Positions 1 to 8,581 are shown, counted from the first letter of the stretch. The stretch: DNA of 64,000 nucleotides from Neolewinella maritima (GCF_923081025.1 NZ_CAKLPZ010000001.1:1364001-1428000); one strand, 5' to 3'. Translations and numbers: made by a program. The notes: generated by a model not told the origin, from the sequence alone.

Positions 1-1
1 G

Positions 2-1246
2 GACGGCCTGCTGCCCGAAGACCTCAAGGCCGAGCAGACTGACATGATTGTCCGTGCACAAACGGAATGGCACTTCAACGTACTGAGCGAAAAGCTTGCC
101 CAGAACTACCGCAGCGAGCTCGCCGAGATCGAAGACCGTATCGAACGGGCCGGAGCCTACAGCAGCGATCTGTGGAATCAGGCCAAGGCGTTCTGGCAAA
201 AGGTGCAGGGGCAGCTACAGGACAAGACGCTGATGCGCGAGCAGGGCAACGAACTGCGTAAGCGGTCGGATGCGGTGTTTGCCAAGTTGAAGGAGTTGCG
301 TGAAGCGGTCAACGCCCAGTACGAAGAAGAATCCGGCAAGCAGAAAGCAAAGTTCGCCACGCTGCTGGATGATGTGGAGAAGCGCATCGTGGAGGGTACT
401 CACCTGAATAAGGTATTCCAGGAACTGCGGGAATTGCAGCGCAAGTTCCACGGTGTGAAGTTTACCAAGACCGACCGCGACCACGTATACGGCCGTATTG
501 ATGCAGCCTTTAAAGCAGTAAAGGAAAAACGCGGCGGTGGCAAGGGCAGTGACGGGGGCAGCGCAGCTACTGCCGCTCTGGGCCGTAATGAATCGCGCTA
601 CCAGGGCCTGCTCAAAGCCATGGAACGGATGCAAAAAAGCATCGGCCGCGACGAGGAAGACCTCAAATTCGAGCGTCGCCGCATTGAGCGTACGGACGGC
701 CAGCTCGAAGCACAGATCCGTCAGGCCAAGATCGTGATGATCGAGAGTCGCGTAGCCAGCAAGAACGAGAAGCTTGCCGATATGGTCAAGACCAAGGCCA
801 TGCTGGAGGGGCGTATCGAAAAAGACAAGCAGCGCGCGGAAAAGCAGGCCCGCAAGGCAGCCGAGCGGGCTGCCAAAGATGCCGCACGCGCCAAGATCGC
901 CGCCGAGATGGGTAGCCGCACGGTTAGCCCGGAAGAGCAAGCCAAGCTGGCCGCTGCCGCTGCGCTGATCAAAGAGGGGAAGCGCAAGGGAAAAGCAGAC
1001 CGTAAAGAACTACGTCAGGCTGCCCCGGGGGACGTAGCCGCGAATTTTGCCGCCTTCTCTCAGGTACTGGCCGGCGAAGTGGATCCTCCCCGTAAAGTGA
1101 AAGGAAAGCAACGTACTGCGGCACCCTCGCTGCTCCAACAGGCTACCGAAGTAGTAGACGAGGTGATCGAAAAGGCACAGCACGAAGTGCAGTCCGTAGT
1201 AGATACCGTAAAGGCTACCGCCCGGGTGATCTCTGAGGAAGAGTAG
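2..1246 (+). CDS. Coiled-coil protein, 5' end outside the window
   Basis: The frame is already open at base 2, with sense codons before the first ATG at 44, so the true start lies left of the window and 414 residues are visible. The protein is highly charged and looks almost wholly helical. A Gly/Ser-rich break (GGGKGSDGGS) lies near residue 180, and an Ala/Lys/Arg-rich helix follows at about residues 265-310. The stretch LQRKFHGVKFTKTDRDHVY followed by RIDAAF recalls the DUF349 repeat found in long Bacteroidota coiled-coil proteins, but this is a memory-based resemblance and weak. No enzyme motif is seen and the function is unknown. Its TAG stop directly abuts the stop codon of ruvB on the other strand, with no spacer. 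Confidence 0.8.
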   Translation, partial: DGLLPEDLKAEQTDMIVRAQTEWHFNVLSEKLAQNYRSELAEIEDRIERAGAYSSDLWNQAKAFWQKVQGQLQDKTLMREQGNELRKRSDAVFAKLKELREAVNAQYEEESGKQKAKFATLLDDVEKRIVEGTHLNKVFQELRELQRKFHGVKFTKTDRDHVYGRIDAAFKAVKEKRGGGKGSDGGSAATAALGRNESRYQGLLKAMERMQKSIGRDEEDLKFERRRIERTDGQLEAQIRQAKIVMIESRVASKNEKLADMVKTKAMLEGRIEKDKQRAEKQARKAAERAAKDAARAKIAAEMGSRTVSPEEQAKLAAAAALIKEGKRKGKADRKELRQAAPGDVAANFAAFSQVLAGEVDPPRKVKGKQRTAAPSLLQQATEVVDEVIEKAQHEVQSVVDTVKATARVISEEE

Positions 1247-2275
1247 CTAGAATTCGAACAGCGTATTGACCGTACCGGGAGGCGTAGCACCAATGTGGTG
1301 GTACGCCTTTTCTGTGGCCTGCCGCCCGCGTGGTGTCCGCATCAGGTAGCCTTCCATGATCAAAAAGGGCTCGTGCACTTCCTCGATGGTACCGGTCTCC
1401 TCACCCACTGCGGTGGCAATGGTGGATACACCCACCGGACCGCCCTTGAATTTATGTATGATGGCGTCTAGTATCTTGTTGTCCATCTCATCCAGGCCAC
1501 CTTCGTCTACATTGAGCGCCGCTAGTCCATAGTTGGCGATCTCCTGATCGATCGTTCCCGTCCCCTTCACCTGGGCGAAGTCGCGGATCCGGCGGAGGAG
1601 GGCGTTTGCGATCCGGGGCGTACCCCGACTACGCCGGGCGATCTCTACCGCACCCTGGGCGGTGATAGGTACACTCATGATCTCGCACGATCGCGTAATG
1701 ATCTTGATCAGTGTATCGACGTCGTAGTAGTCGAGCAGGCAGTTGATCCCGAAGCGGGCGCGCATCGGTGCGGTCAGCAGTCCCATCCTAGTGGTCGCAC
1801 CGACCAGCGTAAAGGGATTGAGGTTAATCTGTACCGAGCGGGCGTTGGGGCCGCTATCGATCATAATATCGATGCGGTAGTCCTCCATAGCCGAGTACAG
1901 GTATTCCTCTACTACGTTGTTGAGCCGGTGAATCTCATCGATGAACAGCACGTCACCTTCGTTGAGATTGGTCAGTAAGCCGGCCAGGTCACCGGGTTTT
2001 TCCAAGACCGGACCGCTCGTCAGCTTCAGCTCCGATCCCAGTTCGTTGGCGATGATGTGGCTTAGCGTGGTCTTACCCAGACCCGGGGGGCCGTGTAGAA
2101 GTACGTGATCCAGGGTGTCGCCCCGCTGCACGGCTGCTTGGATAAATACCTTGAGGTTGGCCACGATCTTGGGCTGACCGCTAAACTCACTAAGGCTATC
2201 GGGACGTAGCGCCCGCTCCATAGCACCGTCTTCGGGCGTGAGCTGATTGGGGGAGGGATCTAGGTGCTGGTTCAT
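1247..2275 (-). CDS. ruvB: RuvB, Holliday junction branch-migration ATPase
   Basis: RuvB is the hexameric AAA+ motor that, with RuvA, moves Holliday junctions during recombinational repair. The 342-residue product has the usual family length. Walker A is [10 protein letters not shown] (residues 61-70), Walker B is LFIDEIHR (D113, E114), the sensor-1 region reads LVGATTRMG, and the C-terminal winged helix ends with the typical RTPRGR motif. The frame is open a further 32 codons upstream, but the ATG at 2275 is chosen because it gives the family N-terminus and lies 6 nt after a TATCTTTG promoter element. The longer start would run through that promoter. No ruvA or ruvC is adjacent. The gene is convergent with the coiled-coil gene and shares no spacer with it. 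Confidence 0.97.
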   Translation of the reverse strand: MNQHLDPSPNQLTPEDGAMERALRPDSLSEFSGQPKIVANLKVFIQAAVQRGDTLDHVLLHGPPGLGKTTLSHIIANELGSELKLTSGPVLEKPGDLAGLLTNLNEGDVLFIDEIHRLNNVVEEYLYSAMEDYRIDIMIDSGPNARSVQINLNPFTLVGATTRMGLLTAPMRARFGINCLLDYYDVDTLIKIITRSCEIMSVPITAQGAVEIARRSRGTPRIANALLRRIRDFAQVKGTGTIDQEIANYGLAALNVDEGGLDEMDNKILDAIIHKFKGGPVGVSTIATAVGEETGTIEEVHEPFLIMEGYLMRTPRGRQATEKAYHHIGATPPGTVNTLFEF

Positions 2276-2281
2276 GGCCCG

Positions 2282-2289
2282 CAAAGATA
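2282..2289 (-). promoter_or_regulatory. Promoter -7 element of ruvB
   Basis: TATCTTTG on the minus strand matches the Bacteroidota sigma-A -7 consensus TAnnTTTG exactly. It ends only 6 nt before the ruvB ATG, so the transcript is predicted to have almost no leader. No TTG at the usual -33 spacing is clear. Confidence 0.55.
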
Positions 2290-2340
2290 GGACACAATTT
2301 GTGGCAACTTCTAGTGGCGGGTGACCGGAAGGAACAGAAA

Positions 2341-2369
2341 GGGCGAAGCGATACTGGATCGCTCCGCCC
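2341..2369 (-). terminator. Hairpin between the tRNA genes and ruvB
   Basis: The arms GGGCGaAGCGAT (2341-2352) and ATCGCTcCGCCC (2358-2369) pair through 11 of 12 positions around a 5-nt loop. Read on the minus strand the stem is followed by TTTCTGTT, so it could end transcripts coming from the tRNA genes before they reach the ruvB promoter. The T-run is short, so a terminator role is probable rather than certain. Confidence 0.45.
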
Positions 2370-2617
2370 ATGACTGGTCTGGTCAGTGTGGATTAAATGT
2401 AATGTCCGTGGAGTGGGTTGTGCCTTAGCACAATTCATCCTCGAGCATGGGAACTATGTGTTTATAGGTGTACGAAATAAAGGCGTTGAATACAATAAGA
2501 TAATCGCCCATAGTCGTACAAACACATACTGGATTCACTAATCCGAGACCAGGCTCAAGGTAGTGTCTCAAGTCTGGCCACCAAAGGATTACTGAAGCAT
2601 ATATCGCTATAACCACG

Positions 2618-2647
2618 AAAGGCCAGCTTGCAAGCAAGCTGACCTTT
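2618..2647 (-). terminator. Terminator-like hairpin after tRNA-Pro
   Basis: AAAGGcCAGCTTG (2618-2630) pairs with CAAGCTGaCCTTT (2635-2647), a 13-bp stem with one mismatch and a 4-nt loop. It begins 10 nt past the 3' end of tRNA-Pro on the minus strand and is the likely end of the two-tRNA transcript or a processing signal. No U-tract follows. Confidence 0.5.
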
Positions 2648-2656
2648 CCGTTGTGG

Positions 2657-2730
2657 TCGGGATGACTGGATTCGAACCAGCGGCCCCACGCCCCCCAGGC
2701 GTGTGCGCTACCGGGCTGCGCCACATCCCG
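2657..2730 (-). tRNA. tRNA-Pro (anticodon GGG)
   Basis: The minus strand folds as a standard 74-nt cloverleaf. The acceptor is CGGGATG/CATCCCG with discriminator A, the D-arm is GCGC/GCGC, the anticodon stem CACGC/GCGTG encloses the loop CTGGGGG, and the T-arm is GCTGG-TTCGAAT-CCAGT. Anticodon GGG reads CCC and CCU proline codons. The 3' CCA is not encoded. It lies 10 nt downstream of tRNA-Val and is probably co-transcribed with it. Confidence 0.95.
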
Positions 2731-2740
2731 CTTTTATACG

Positions 2741-2815
2741 TGGTCGATACTGGATTCGAACCAGTGACCTCTGCAATGTCAATGCAACGCTCTAAACCAA
2801 CTGAGCTAATCGACC
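2741..2815 (-). tRNA. tRNA-Val (anticodon GAC)
   Basis: The minus strand forms a 75-nt cloverleaf. The acceptor is GGTCGAT/ATCGACC with discriminator A, the D-stem is GCTC/GAGC, the anticodon stem TTGCA/TGCAG carries the loop TTGACAT, and the T-arm is ACTGG-TTCGAAT-CCAGT. Anticodon GAC gives valine. CCA is not encoded. It is the first gene of a Val-Pro tRNA pair behind a good promoter at 2839-2869. Confidence 0.95.
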
Positions 2816-2838
2816 GTCGGTAATGACGTAAGCGGCTG

Positions 2839-2869
2839 CAAATATACACCACCCCGGCAGAGTGCAAAA
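2839..2869 (-). promoter_or_regulatory. Promoter of the tRNA-Val/tRNA-Pro pair
   Basis: On the minus strand TTTTG (2869-2865) is followed after 18 nt by TATATTTG (2846-2839), a match to the Bacteroidota promoter TTTG-N18-21-TAnnTTTG. It lies 23 nt before the tRNA-Val 5' end, about right for a short precursor leader. Confidence 0.7.
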
Positions 2870-2890
2870 GTTCCACCCAACTATTTCATC

Positions 2891-3223
2891 CTAAGCTTGC
2901 GCCGTAGGCGTAAAAGTGGTCGGAGGGAAGTTTGGTCCGTTGTTGCTCCCACCGTGCTGACTGATCGCACCGAACTGCCGCTCGTACTTCTGTACGTTAT
3001 CGGCCAAGGCCGAGAGCAGGCGTTTGGCGTGTTCGGGGGTAAGGATCACGCGACTTTTCACCTTTGCCTTCGGCGCATTCGGTACGATGCGTACAAAGTC
3101 GATCACGAACTCCGAACTAGAGTGGGTAATGATGGCCAGGTTAGAGTAGACCCCCTCAGCAATATCTTCTGGAAGGTCGATACTGAGCTGGTTCTGCGCG
3201 GCTTTATTTTTGTCGTCTGCCAT
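2891..3223 (-). CDS. DUF3467 family protein
   Basis: This 110-residue soluble protein matches my memory of the DUF3467 family, small conserved proteins common in Bacteroidota with no known function. Typical features are the core YSNLAIITHSSSEFVIDFVR (residues 26-45) and the later segment RVILTPEHAKRLLSAL. The C-terminal 20 residues are Asn/Pro/Thr-rich and probably disordered. The ATG begins 1 nt after the topA stop codon, so it is almost surely co-transcribed and perhaps translationally coupled with topA. The family name is from memory; no biochemical role is assigned. Confidence 0.85.
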   Translation of the reverse strand: MADDKNKAAQNQLSIDLPEDIAEGVYSNLAIITHSSSEFVIDFVRIVPNAPKAKVKSRVILTPEHAKRLLSALADNVQKYERQFGAISQHGGSNNGPNFPPTTFTPTAQA

Positions 3224-3224
3224 A

Positions 3225-5843
3225 TTACTTCTTTGTGGCGGGTTTTTTCTTAGCCGGTGCCTTTCGTTTGGCGGTAGCCTTCTTCTTTGCCGCTGGTTTC
3301 TTCTTTGCCGCTGCCTTTTTCGCTTTGGCTTTAAATGCGCCGGGCATGTGATCTTCGATGATGGCCTTTACCTCCTCCAAAGAAAGCTCACCGGCCTGCT
3401 CGCGGCTCATTTTGTTGCCGTCTACGGTGGGCAGCTTCAGTGATTTCTTCTTGAACCGAATGAATGGACCCCAGCGGCCCTGCTCCACGTCGATCTTCTC
3501 AGCTTCGAATCGCTGGATATAGCGCAGCGCTTCCTTCTCTTCCTTAGCCTGGATAAGCTCGATCATGTCGTCCTTACTCAGGTTATCGGGCTCGTACCGC
3601 TTGGGAATGTTGATGAACATGCCATTCCACTTCAGAAAGGGACCAAAGCGTCCGGCACCCTTCGTGACGGGCAATTCCTTGTACGACATTACGGGGGCGT
3701 CCGCCTTCTTCTTCGCGGCAACCAATTCCTTCGCATCCGCAAAGGTGACCGAATGTGGGTCAGCTCCTTTGGGCAGACTGACAAAGCTCTCCCCCCAGCG
3801 GATGTAGGGGCCGAAGCGACCAATTCCCACCGCGGTTTCCTGCCCGTCGATCTCGCCCAGTACTTTAGGCAGGTCGAAGAGGGGTAGGGCGGTCTCTAGA
3901 TCGACCTCGTCCATGTTTAGCCCGGCGGGCAAGTTGGCGTAGCGCGGCTTTTCGTCCGGTACGAGCTCGTCCGGCGCACCCAACTGGATCACCGGACCGT
4001 TGCGGCTCAAGCGGACCAGGATGGTCTTCCCGGATACGGGATCGTTACCGAGTATGCGTTCGCCAGTGACGCGTTCGGCGCTCTCCGTGGTTTCTTCTAC
4101 CGTTTCGTGAAAGGGCGTATAGAAGTCTTCCAGCATTTGCGTCCAGGTCACATGACCGTCGGCAATCTCGTCAAACTTGTCTTCAATGTCGGCCGTGAAC
4201 TGGTAGGTCATCACATCCACGAAGTGCTCGTCGAGAAAGTCACTTACCGCCATGCCGATATCACTGGCGAACAGGCGGTTCTTGACCGTGCCGGTGATTT
4301 CCGTCTTCTCTTCCGTAGTGATCGACCCGTCCTTCAGCGTAAGCACGGCGTAAGCGCGTTCATCTCCATCCCGGTTTTCCCGGGTGACGTAGCCCCGCTT
4401 GGGGTCCATAATTTTTGACACGGTCGGCGCGTAGGTGGACGGGCGGCCGATACCGAGCTCCTCCAACTTCTTTACCAAAGATGCCTCCGTATAGCGAACG
4501 GGCGGACGGGTGAACCGCTGGGTAGCGGTCATCTCGCTCAGGGGCAGGATCTGACCCTGCTGCAGCGGGGGCAGAATGCCCTCGGTGGTCTCGTCCTCCT
4601 CATCGTCGTCGTTGCTCTCGATGTAGAGCTTCAGGAAGCCATCGAATTTAAGAACTTCACCCTGGGCACGCAGTCGCTCATCCGGTGCCTTATCGATGGC
4701 AATATTCACCGTAGTCTTTTCCAGTTCGGCATCAGCCATCTGGCTGGCTACGGTACGCTTCCAGATCAGCTCGTACAGTCGCTGCTCGTCGCGATCTCCC
4801 TGCTTGATGGTGTGGCGATCGACGTAGCTGGGCCGGATCGCTTCGTGCGCCTCCTGGGCGTCCTTCTTCTTACTTTTGAAGCGGCGCATTTTGCTGTAGC
4901 GCTGGCCATACTCCTTGGTTACCTCCGCTTCGATGGTCTGCAGGGCGGTTTCCGACAGGCTAATGCTATCGGTACGCATGTAAGTGATCAGACCGGCCTC
5001 GTACAGGCGCTGAGCGACGCGCATGGTCCGCTCTACGTTCATGTACAGCTTACGGCTGGCCTCCTGTTGTAGGGTAGAGGTGGTGAAGGGCGGCGCAGGC
5101 TTACGCTTGGTGGGCTTGACGTCGATGTCGCTGATGCTAAACTCGGCACCGATACACTTTTTGAGGAAAGCCTCCGCATCGCCCTGCGTATCGAAGCGGC
5201 CGGGGCTTTCGGCCTTCAGCTCCACTTCCTTTCCCTGCTCGTTGCGTACACCGAAGATCGCATTGACCCGGAAAAAGGGTTTGGCTTCGAAGCCCATGAT
5301 CTCCCGCTCCCGCTCGACGACGAGCTTGACGGTCACCGACTGTACGCGCCCGGCACTGAGGCCGAACTTCACTTTTTTCCAGAGTACGCCAGAGAGTTCA
5401 TAACCTACCAATCGGTCCAGCACCCGGCGGGCCTGCTGGGCGTTGACCAGATTGACATCTACCGTCCGCGGATTATTGATCGCAGCTTTAATTGCGGGTG
5501 GTGTGATCTCCCGGAATACGATTCGCTTGGTCGTATCGACGGGTAGCTTCAGCACTTCGCACAGGTGCCAGCTGATGGCTTCCCCCTCGCGGTCTTCGTC
5601 CGTCGCAAGCCATACGGTATCGACCTTGCTGACGGCGGCCTTGAGCTCTTTGACCACCTTGCGCTTCTCGGGGGAGACGACGTAGCGGGTGGCGAAGTCC
5701 CGCTCTACGTCGACCGCACCGTCTCCCTTGTCGAGGTCGCGGATATGCCCGAAGGACGATTTAACGGTATAATCTTTCCCCAGGATCTTCTCAATGGTTT
5801 TCGCTTTGGCGGGGGACTCAACGATCAATAAATTCTTCGACAT
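3225..5843 (-). CDS. topA: DNA topoisomerase I (type IA)
   Basis: TopA relaxes negative supercoils by passing strands through a transient single-strand break. The 872-residue protein starts with the TOPRIM domain (LLIVESPAKAKTIEKI, residues 5-20, and the acidic motif TDEDREGEA near 81-89). The catalytic tyrosine is Y288 in the signature GLITYMRTDS. Instead of C-terminal zinc fingers it has three copies of the Trp/Phe-rich C-terminal repeat (GRFGPYIRW, GRFGPFLKW, GRWGPFIRF; about residues 650-830). The last 30 or so residues are a Lys/Ala/Pro tail resembling histone H1, likely DNA-binding. The DUF3467 gene follows after 1 nt. Product assignment is firm. Confidence 0.97.
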   Translation of the reverse strand: MSKNLLIVESPAKAKTIEKILGKDYTVKSSFGHIRDLDKGDGAVDVERDFATRYVVSPEKRKVVKELKAAVSKVDTVWLATDEDREGEAISWHLCEVLKLPVDTTKRIVFREITPPAIKAAINNPRTVDVNLVNAQQARRVLDRLVGYELSGVLWKKVKFGLSAGRVQSVTVKLVVEREREIMGFEAKPFFRVNAIFGVRNEQGKEVELKAESPGRFDTQGDAEAFLKKCIGAEFSISDIDVKPTKRKPAPPFTTSTLQQEASRKLYMNVERTMRVAQRLYEAGLITYMRTDSISLSETALQTIEAEVTKEYGQRYSKMRRFKSKKKDAQEAHEAIRPSYVDRHTIKQGDRDEQRLYELIWKRTVASQMADAELEKTTVNIAIDKAPDERLRAQGEVLKFDGFLKLYIESNDDDEEDETTEGILPPLQQGQILPLSEMTATQRFTRPPVRYTEASLVKKLEELGIGRPSTYAPTVSKIMDPKRGYVTRENRDGDERAYAVLTLKDGSITTEEKTEITGTVKNRLFASDIGMAVSDFLDEHFVDVMTYQFTADIEDKFDEIADGHVTWTQMLEDFYTPFHETVEETTESAERVTGERILGNDPVSGKTILVRLSRNGPVIQLGAPDELVPDEKPRYANLPAGLNMDEVDLETALPLFDLPKVLGEIDGQETAVGIGRFGPYIRWGESFVSLPKGADPHSVTFADAKELVAAKKKADAPVMSYKELPVTKGAGRFGPFLKWNGMFINIPKRYEPDNLSKDDMIELIQAKEEKEALRYIQRFEAEKIDVEQGRWGPFIRFKKKSLKLPTVDGNKMSREQAGELSLEEVKAIIEDHMPGAFKAKAKKAAAKKKPAAKKKATAKRKAPAKKKPATKK

Positions 5844-5873
5844 ACACAGTTTCCTTGCTCTTGGTGTACGGTT

Positions 5874-6410
5874 CTACGCCGCAATTAGTTGTTCTGCCTG
5901 CTGTTTAAGGCTTTTTTTAGTCTCTGCATCGCTGATCTCATCGTCCGTCAGCAGCCCTTCTACACTCGATAATGGCAGCCGGTTCGGAAGTACCCACGCA
6001 CCCATATGCGCAAAGACATCCGCCAGGTGATCGATACCGCGCAGATTACCCGCCCGGCCCGAGCTTACGCCGACCAGGGCCACGTGCTTACCAGCAAAGT
6101 TTCCTGTATAGTCGATTACGGAGATCCCGTCGATGAACAGCTTTAGTACTCCTGGATAGCTCCCGTTGTACTCCGGCACGAAGACGGCTAGCTTATCGGC
6201 GGCGCTGATGTACTGCTGCTGCCACTTAAGTAGCTGCCCGTCGCTTCCCAGTGGATCGTACATCTTTCCGGCGAAGTAGCCATGGTGCAGGTCAGCCATG
6301 TCCAGTAACTCGACTTCCTCGCCCAGTAATTCCAGTTGCCGAACGTAATGGCGGGCGAACACGAGGGTCCGGCTATCGGGCCGATTCGTACCGGAAATGA
6401 CGGTGATCAT
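5874..6410 (-). CDS. NADPH-dependent FMN reductase family protein
   Basis: This 178-residue flavodoxin-like protein belongs to the NAD(P)H-dependent FMN/quinone reductase family. The N-terminal phosphate-binding loop SGTNRPDSRT (residues 6-15) would bind FMN, and the conserved VPEYNGSYPGVLKLFID segment in the middle is the family signature around the flavin ring. Members reduce FMN, quinones, azo dyes or chromate, so the real substrate cannot be told. It lies 30 nt from topA in the same direction, but has its own promoter-like TAAGTTTG at 6440-6433. Confidence 0.85.
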   Translation of the reverse strand: MITVISGTNRPDSRTLVFARHYVRQLELLGEEVELLDMADLHHGYFAGKMYDPLGSDGQLLKWQQQYISAADKLAVFVPEYNGSYPGVLKLFIDGISVIDYTGNFAGKHVALVGVSSGRAGNLRGIDHLADVFAHMGAWVLPNRLPLSSVEGLLTDDEISDAETKKSLKQQAEQLIAA

Positions 6411-6432
6411 AGGGTGGGGGGCTTAAGGGCCG

Positions 6433-6440
6433 CAAACTTA
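6433..6440 (-). promoter_or_regulatory. Promoter -7 element of the FMN reductase gene
   Basis: TAAGTTTG on the minus strand is an exact TAnnTTTG match 22 nt upstream of the ATG at 6410. It lies just after the terminator hairpin at 6480-6511 that ends the preceding operon, a sensible place for a new promoter. Confidence 0.5.
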
Positions 6441-6479
6441 CGGCAGGATTGCGGGGCCGCGGGTGCGGGGGAAATGCAA

Positions 6480-6511
6480 AACGCCCCGCTTCGGTTGGGA
6501 AGCGGGGCGTT
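6480..6511 (-). terminator. Intrinsic terminator of the susCD operon
   Basis: AACGCCCCGCTTC (6480-6492) pairs perfectly over 13 bp with GAAGCGGGGCGTT (6499-6511). On the minus strand the stem runs into TTTTGCATTTC. It begins 24 nt past the stop of the last gene of the susC-susD-lipoprotein operon. Confidence 0.85.
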
Positions 6512-6534
6512 AGTTACGGGGAATATGATCGATA

Positions 6535-7056
6535 CTAGTCGTTCACTAAGTTGATCGTAAGCGTCTTGCGTAGCGAACCCTGTCCCACATTTATGGTGGT
6601 GTTACTTGGCGTTGCTGCGGAGAGTAGTTCCACGATGATGGTCTCCGGTCCATTGACAAGGGTGTCAACAAACAGTTCGATTTCGATGACGCCGGTTGAG
6701 GGAGAGTTATCCTCAGCGTCATCATTTTCAGCATTGACTACTACGGTACCGCCGGAAGCACTGGCACCTTCAACGGTGTAGTCTGCTCCAAAGGCGGCAC
6801 TGCCACCCAGACCGTACTCTACGGTTACATCCTCACCGAAGGCAAAGAGATTCTCTACCTCAACTGGGATTAGACCCGGGGTGGTTTCACTTACGGTTAC
6901 GGTTTGCTCGCCGTCCGCTCCTCCGGTGAGGATGCGAACGAACTTCTCACCGTTCTCCAGCTGGGTCACCGCATTCTCATCCTCGTAGGTGTCGTAGTCG
7001 CAGCTTGCTACGAACAGGGCACACACTGCCAGGAGGATTATATTAAAGCGTTTCAT
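6535..7056 (-). CDS. Calx-beta-like lipoprotein of the SusCD operon
   Basis: This 173-residue protein has a lipoprotein signal peptide ending in the lipobox VASC (C19), so it is probably anchored in the outer membrane. The rest is a beta-rich domain resembling Calx-beta: VTVEYGLGGSAAFGADYTV (about 79-97), then an acidic AENDDAEDN stretch that could bind calcium, then a PETIIVELL strand near the end. It is the last gene of a three-gene operon, 24 nt after susD and before a strong terminator. In Bacteroidota such third lipoproteins often act as surface glycan- or ligand-binding proteins beside SusD, but here that is inferred from position only. Confidence 0.8.
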   Translation of the reverse strand: MKRFNIILLAVCALFVASCDYDTYEDENAVTQLENGEKFVRILTGGADGEQTVTVSETTPGLIPVEVENLFAFGEDVTVEYGLGGSAAFGADYTVEGASASGGTVVVNAENDDAEDNSPSTGVIEIELFVDTLVNGPETIIVELLSAATPSNTTINVGQGSLRKTLTINLVND

Positions 7057-7080
7057 ATTATCTATTTAGGAAGTGTGTGA

Positions 7081-8532
7081 TTAGTTCTCGTACCACATCG
7101 GGGCATCGAGAGCTTTTGGACTGGGAGCGTTGGTGTTAGCACCTACCTCATCCGGTGGGTAGAAGAAGCGGCGGACCACTCCACTTACCTGGCTACCCGA
7201 GGGTGCCTGTAGGGTAGGAACCTTCGTACGACGCCATTCGGACCATCCGTCGGGCAGACGCTCGAAGTTGGCAATGTAAAGCTGCTGGCGCACGGCCAGT
7301 AGGGCGGCATTGTCGCTCTTGCTGTCTAGGGAACCTAAGCTTTCTATGTAAGCAGAGACTTCGGAATCTGCGACCTCACGATCCGTTCCGTCGTACTCAT
7401 TGATGCTGGCACGAATACCGGCCTCAAAGGCGGCTTGTGCGTCTCCACTCGCTAGTCCGCGCAGGATAGCTTCGGCCTTCAACAACTGCGTCTCACTCGC
7501 TACGATATATGTATCAGGACGGTCGGGGCGAATCAGTGTCGAGCTCAGGATGGCGGCAGTACGGCCGAAACCATTGAAGGTTCCGGGGGATGATACCGGC
7601 CCGAAATCACCGGTACCAACCGTGGCAGCGTCTTCTGATTCGTCGTAGTAGACGCTCAGCCGGGGGTCATCCAGGCTAGAGATCAGGTTAAAGGACGCTT
7701 CACTGGCGATGTACCAGGTAGGGTTAACGCCGTTTGCAAAGTTGTTCAGAATGTTCCAGTACGGATTGTAGTTACCCGGCGCATCCAGGTACGAAAGCTG
7801 GGCGTTTTGATCGGCTGTCTCCAGTAGGGGACCGGCAGCTAGTGCAGCGATATCACCGCTTACACTACCTTCATCCTTATTGGCGATGTACATGAGAATC
7901 TTCATGCGCAGGCTGTTGCCAGCACGACGCCAAAGGTCCATATCACCATCGTAGACCAGGTCACCGGATTCGATCTTCGCGGAACCCTCGTCGATGAGCG
8001 ATACCGCGGTAGCAAGATCGGCCGCGATGTTGCGAAGGATACTTTCCTGCGAATCGAACTTAGGAAGTTGAGTCACAAAGTCGACCGCTTCGGTGTAGGG
8101 TACATCTTCCCAGAGCATCGTAGCCTGCCAGTAGGCAAGTCCGTTGATGATCTTGGCCTGAGCGATGATATTGTTTCGCGTACCGGGTTCCGCTTCCAGA
8201 GCGGTACGTTCCAACAAGCCACTGTTTTTTAGGACGTTAGTGTAGATGTTACTCCACACGTTACCCATCAGGAAGGTGTTGCTACGTAGGCCAAGGGCGT
8301 AATCGCCAATGACGCCGAAAGCGGGCTCATAGTACTGGGGAATAGTTCCAATACGTGCGTCTAGTTCTGACTCACGGATATTGGAGAAATTCACCAGAAT
8401 CTCGGGGAAGAGCAAGTTGGCATCCACCTGGGTAGCCGCCAGGGGATTTTCGTTGATATCCAGCTGGTCGTCACAGGATGTTCCGAATAGGAACAGCACT
8501 GCTACCAGAGGAAGGTGTAAATACTTTTTCAT
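7081..8532 (-). CDS. SusD/RagB-type nutrient-binding lipoprotein
   Basis: This 483-residue outer-membrane lipoprotein has the lipobox GTSC (C20) followed by acidic DDQLDINENP, as in the SusD-like family 2 group. The tetratricopeptide-like helical scaffold is visible as repeated helical stretches (ANLLFPEILVNFSNIRES; RNNIIAQAKIINGLAYWQAT). The C-terminus has the usual LPDGWSEWRRTKVPTL block followed by RRFFYPPDE. SusD proteins capture a ligand outside the cell and lid the SusC channel. It sits 86 nt downstream of susC, with a hairpin between. No glycoside hydrolase, sigma/anti-sigma pair or hybrid sensor lies next to it, so the substrate may be a peptide or other compound rather than a glycan. 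Confidence 0.93.
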   Translation of the reverse strand: MKKYLHLPLVAVLFLFGTSCDDQLDINENPLAATQVDANLLFPEILVNFSNIRESELDARIGTIPQYYEPAFGVIGDYALGLRSNTFLMGNVWSNIYTNVLKNSGLLERTALEAEPGTRNNIIAQAKIINGLAYWQATMLWEDVPYTEAVDFVTQLPKFDSQESILRNIAADLATAVSLIDEGSAKIESGDLVYDGDMDLWRRAGNSLRMKILMYIANKDEGSVSGDIAALAAGPLLETADQNAQLSYLDAPGNYNPYWNILNNFANGVNPTWYIASEASFNLISSLDDPRLSVYYDESEDAATVGTGDFGPVSSPGTFNGFGRTAAILSSTLIRPDRPDTYIVASETQLLKAEAILRGLASGDAQAAFEAGIRASINEYDGTDREVADSEVSAYIESLGSLDSKSDNAALLAVRQQLYIANFERLPDGWSEWRRTKVPTLQAPSGSQVSGVVRRFFYPPDEVGANTNAPSPKALDAPMWYEN

Positions 8533-8547
8533 TAGTTAGTTTGATTT

Positions 8548-8581
8548 AGCGGGAGGAGGTATGTAGATACGTCCTCCCGCT
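8548..8581 (-). repeat. Intercistronic hairpin between susC and susD
   Basis: AGCGGGAGGA (8548-8557) and TCCTCCCGCT (8572-8581) form a perfect 10-bp stem, and the inner GTAT/ATAC can extend it. It lies between the susC stop and the susD start on the minus strand with no U-tract. It may stabilise the upstream message or lower read-through so that susC and susD are made in different amounts. Confidence 0.7.

Larger units (their letters stand above)
2276..2656. other. Intergenic region between ruvB and tRNA-Pro
   Basis: About 380 bases hold no gene I can support. They contain the ruvB promoter element, a strong inverted repeat at 2341-2369 and the hairpin at 2618-2647. A minus-strand open frame runs through here from inside tRNA-Pro, but its protein has no recognisable features and its first codons are tRNA sequence. 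Confidence 0.6.

Noticed and set aside
215-940. Minus-strand open frame of 241 codons
   Set aside because: It mirrors the coiled-coil gene. Its composition is that of an antisense shadow, with no domain visible.
2425-2724. Possible small membrane protein beside tRNA-Pro
   Set aside because: Its N-terminal third is the complement of tRNA-Pro sequence; no start codon or family supports a gene.
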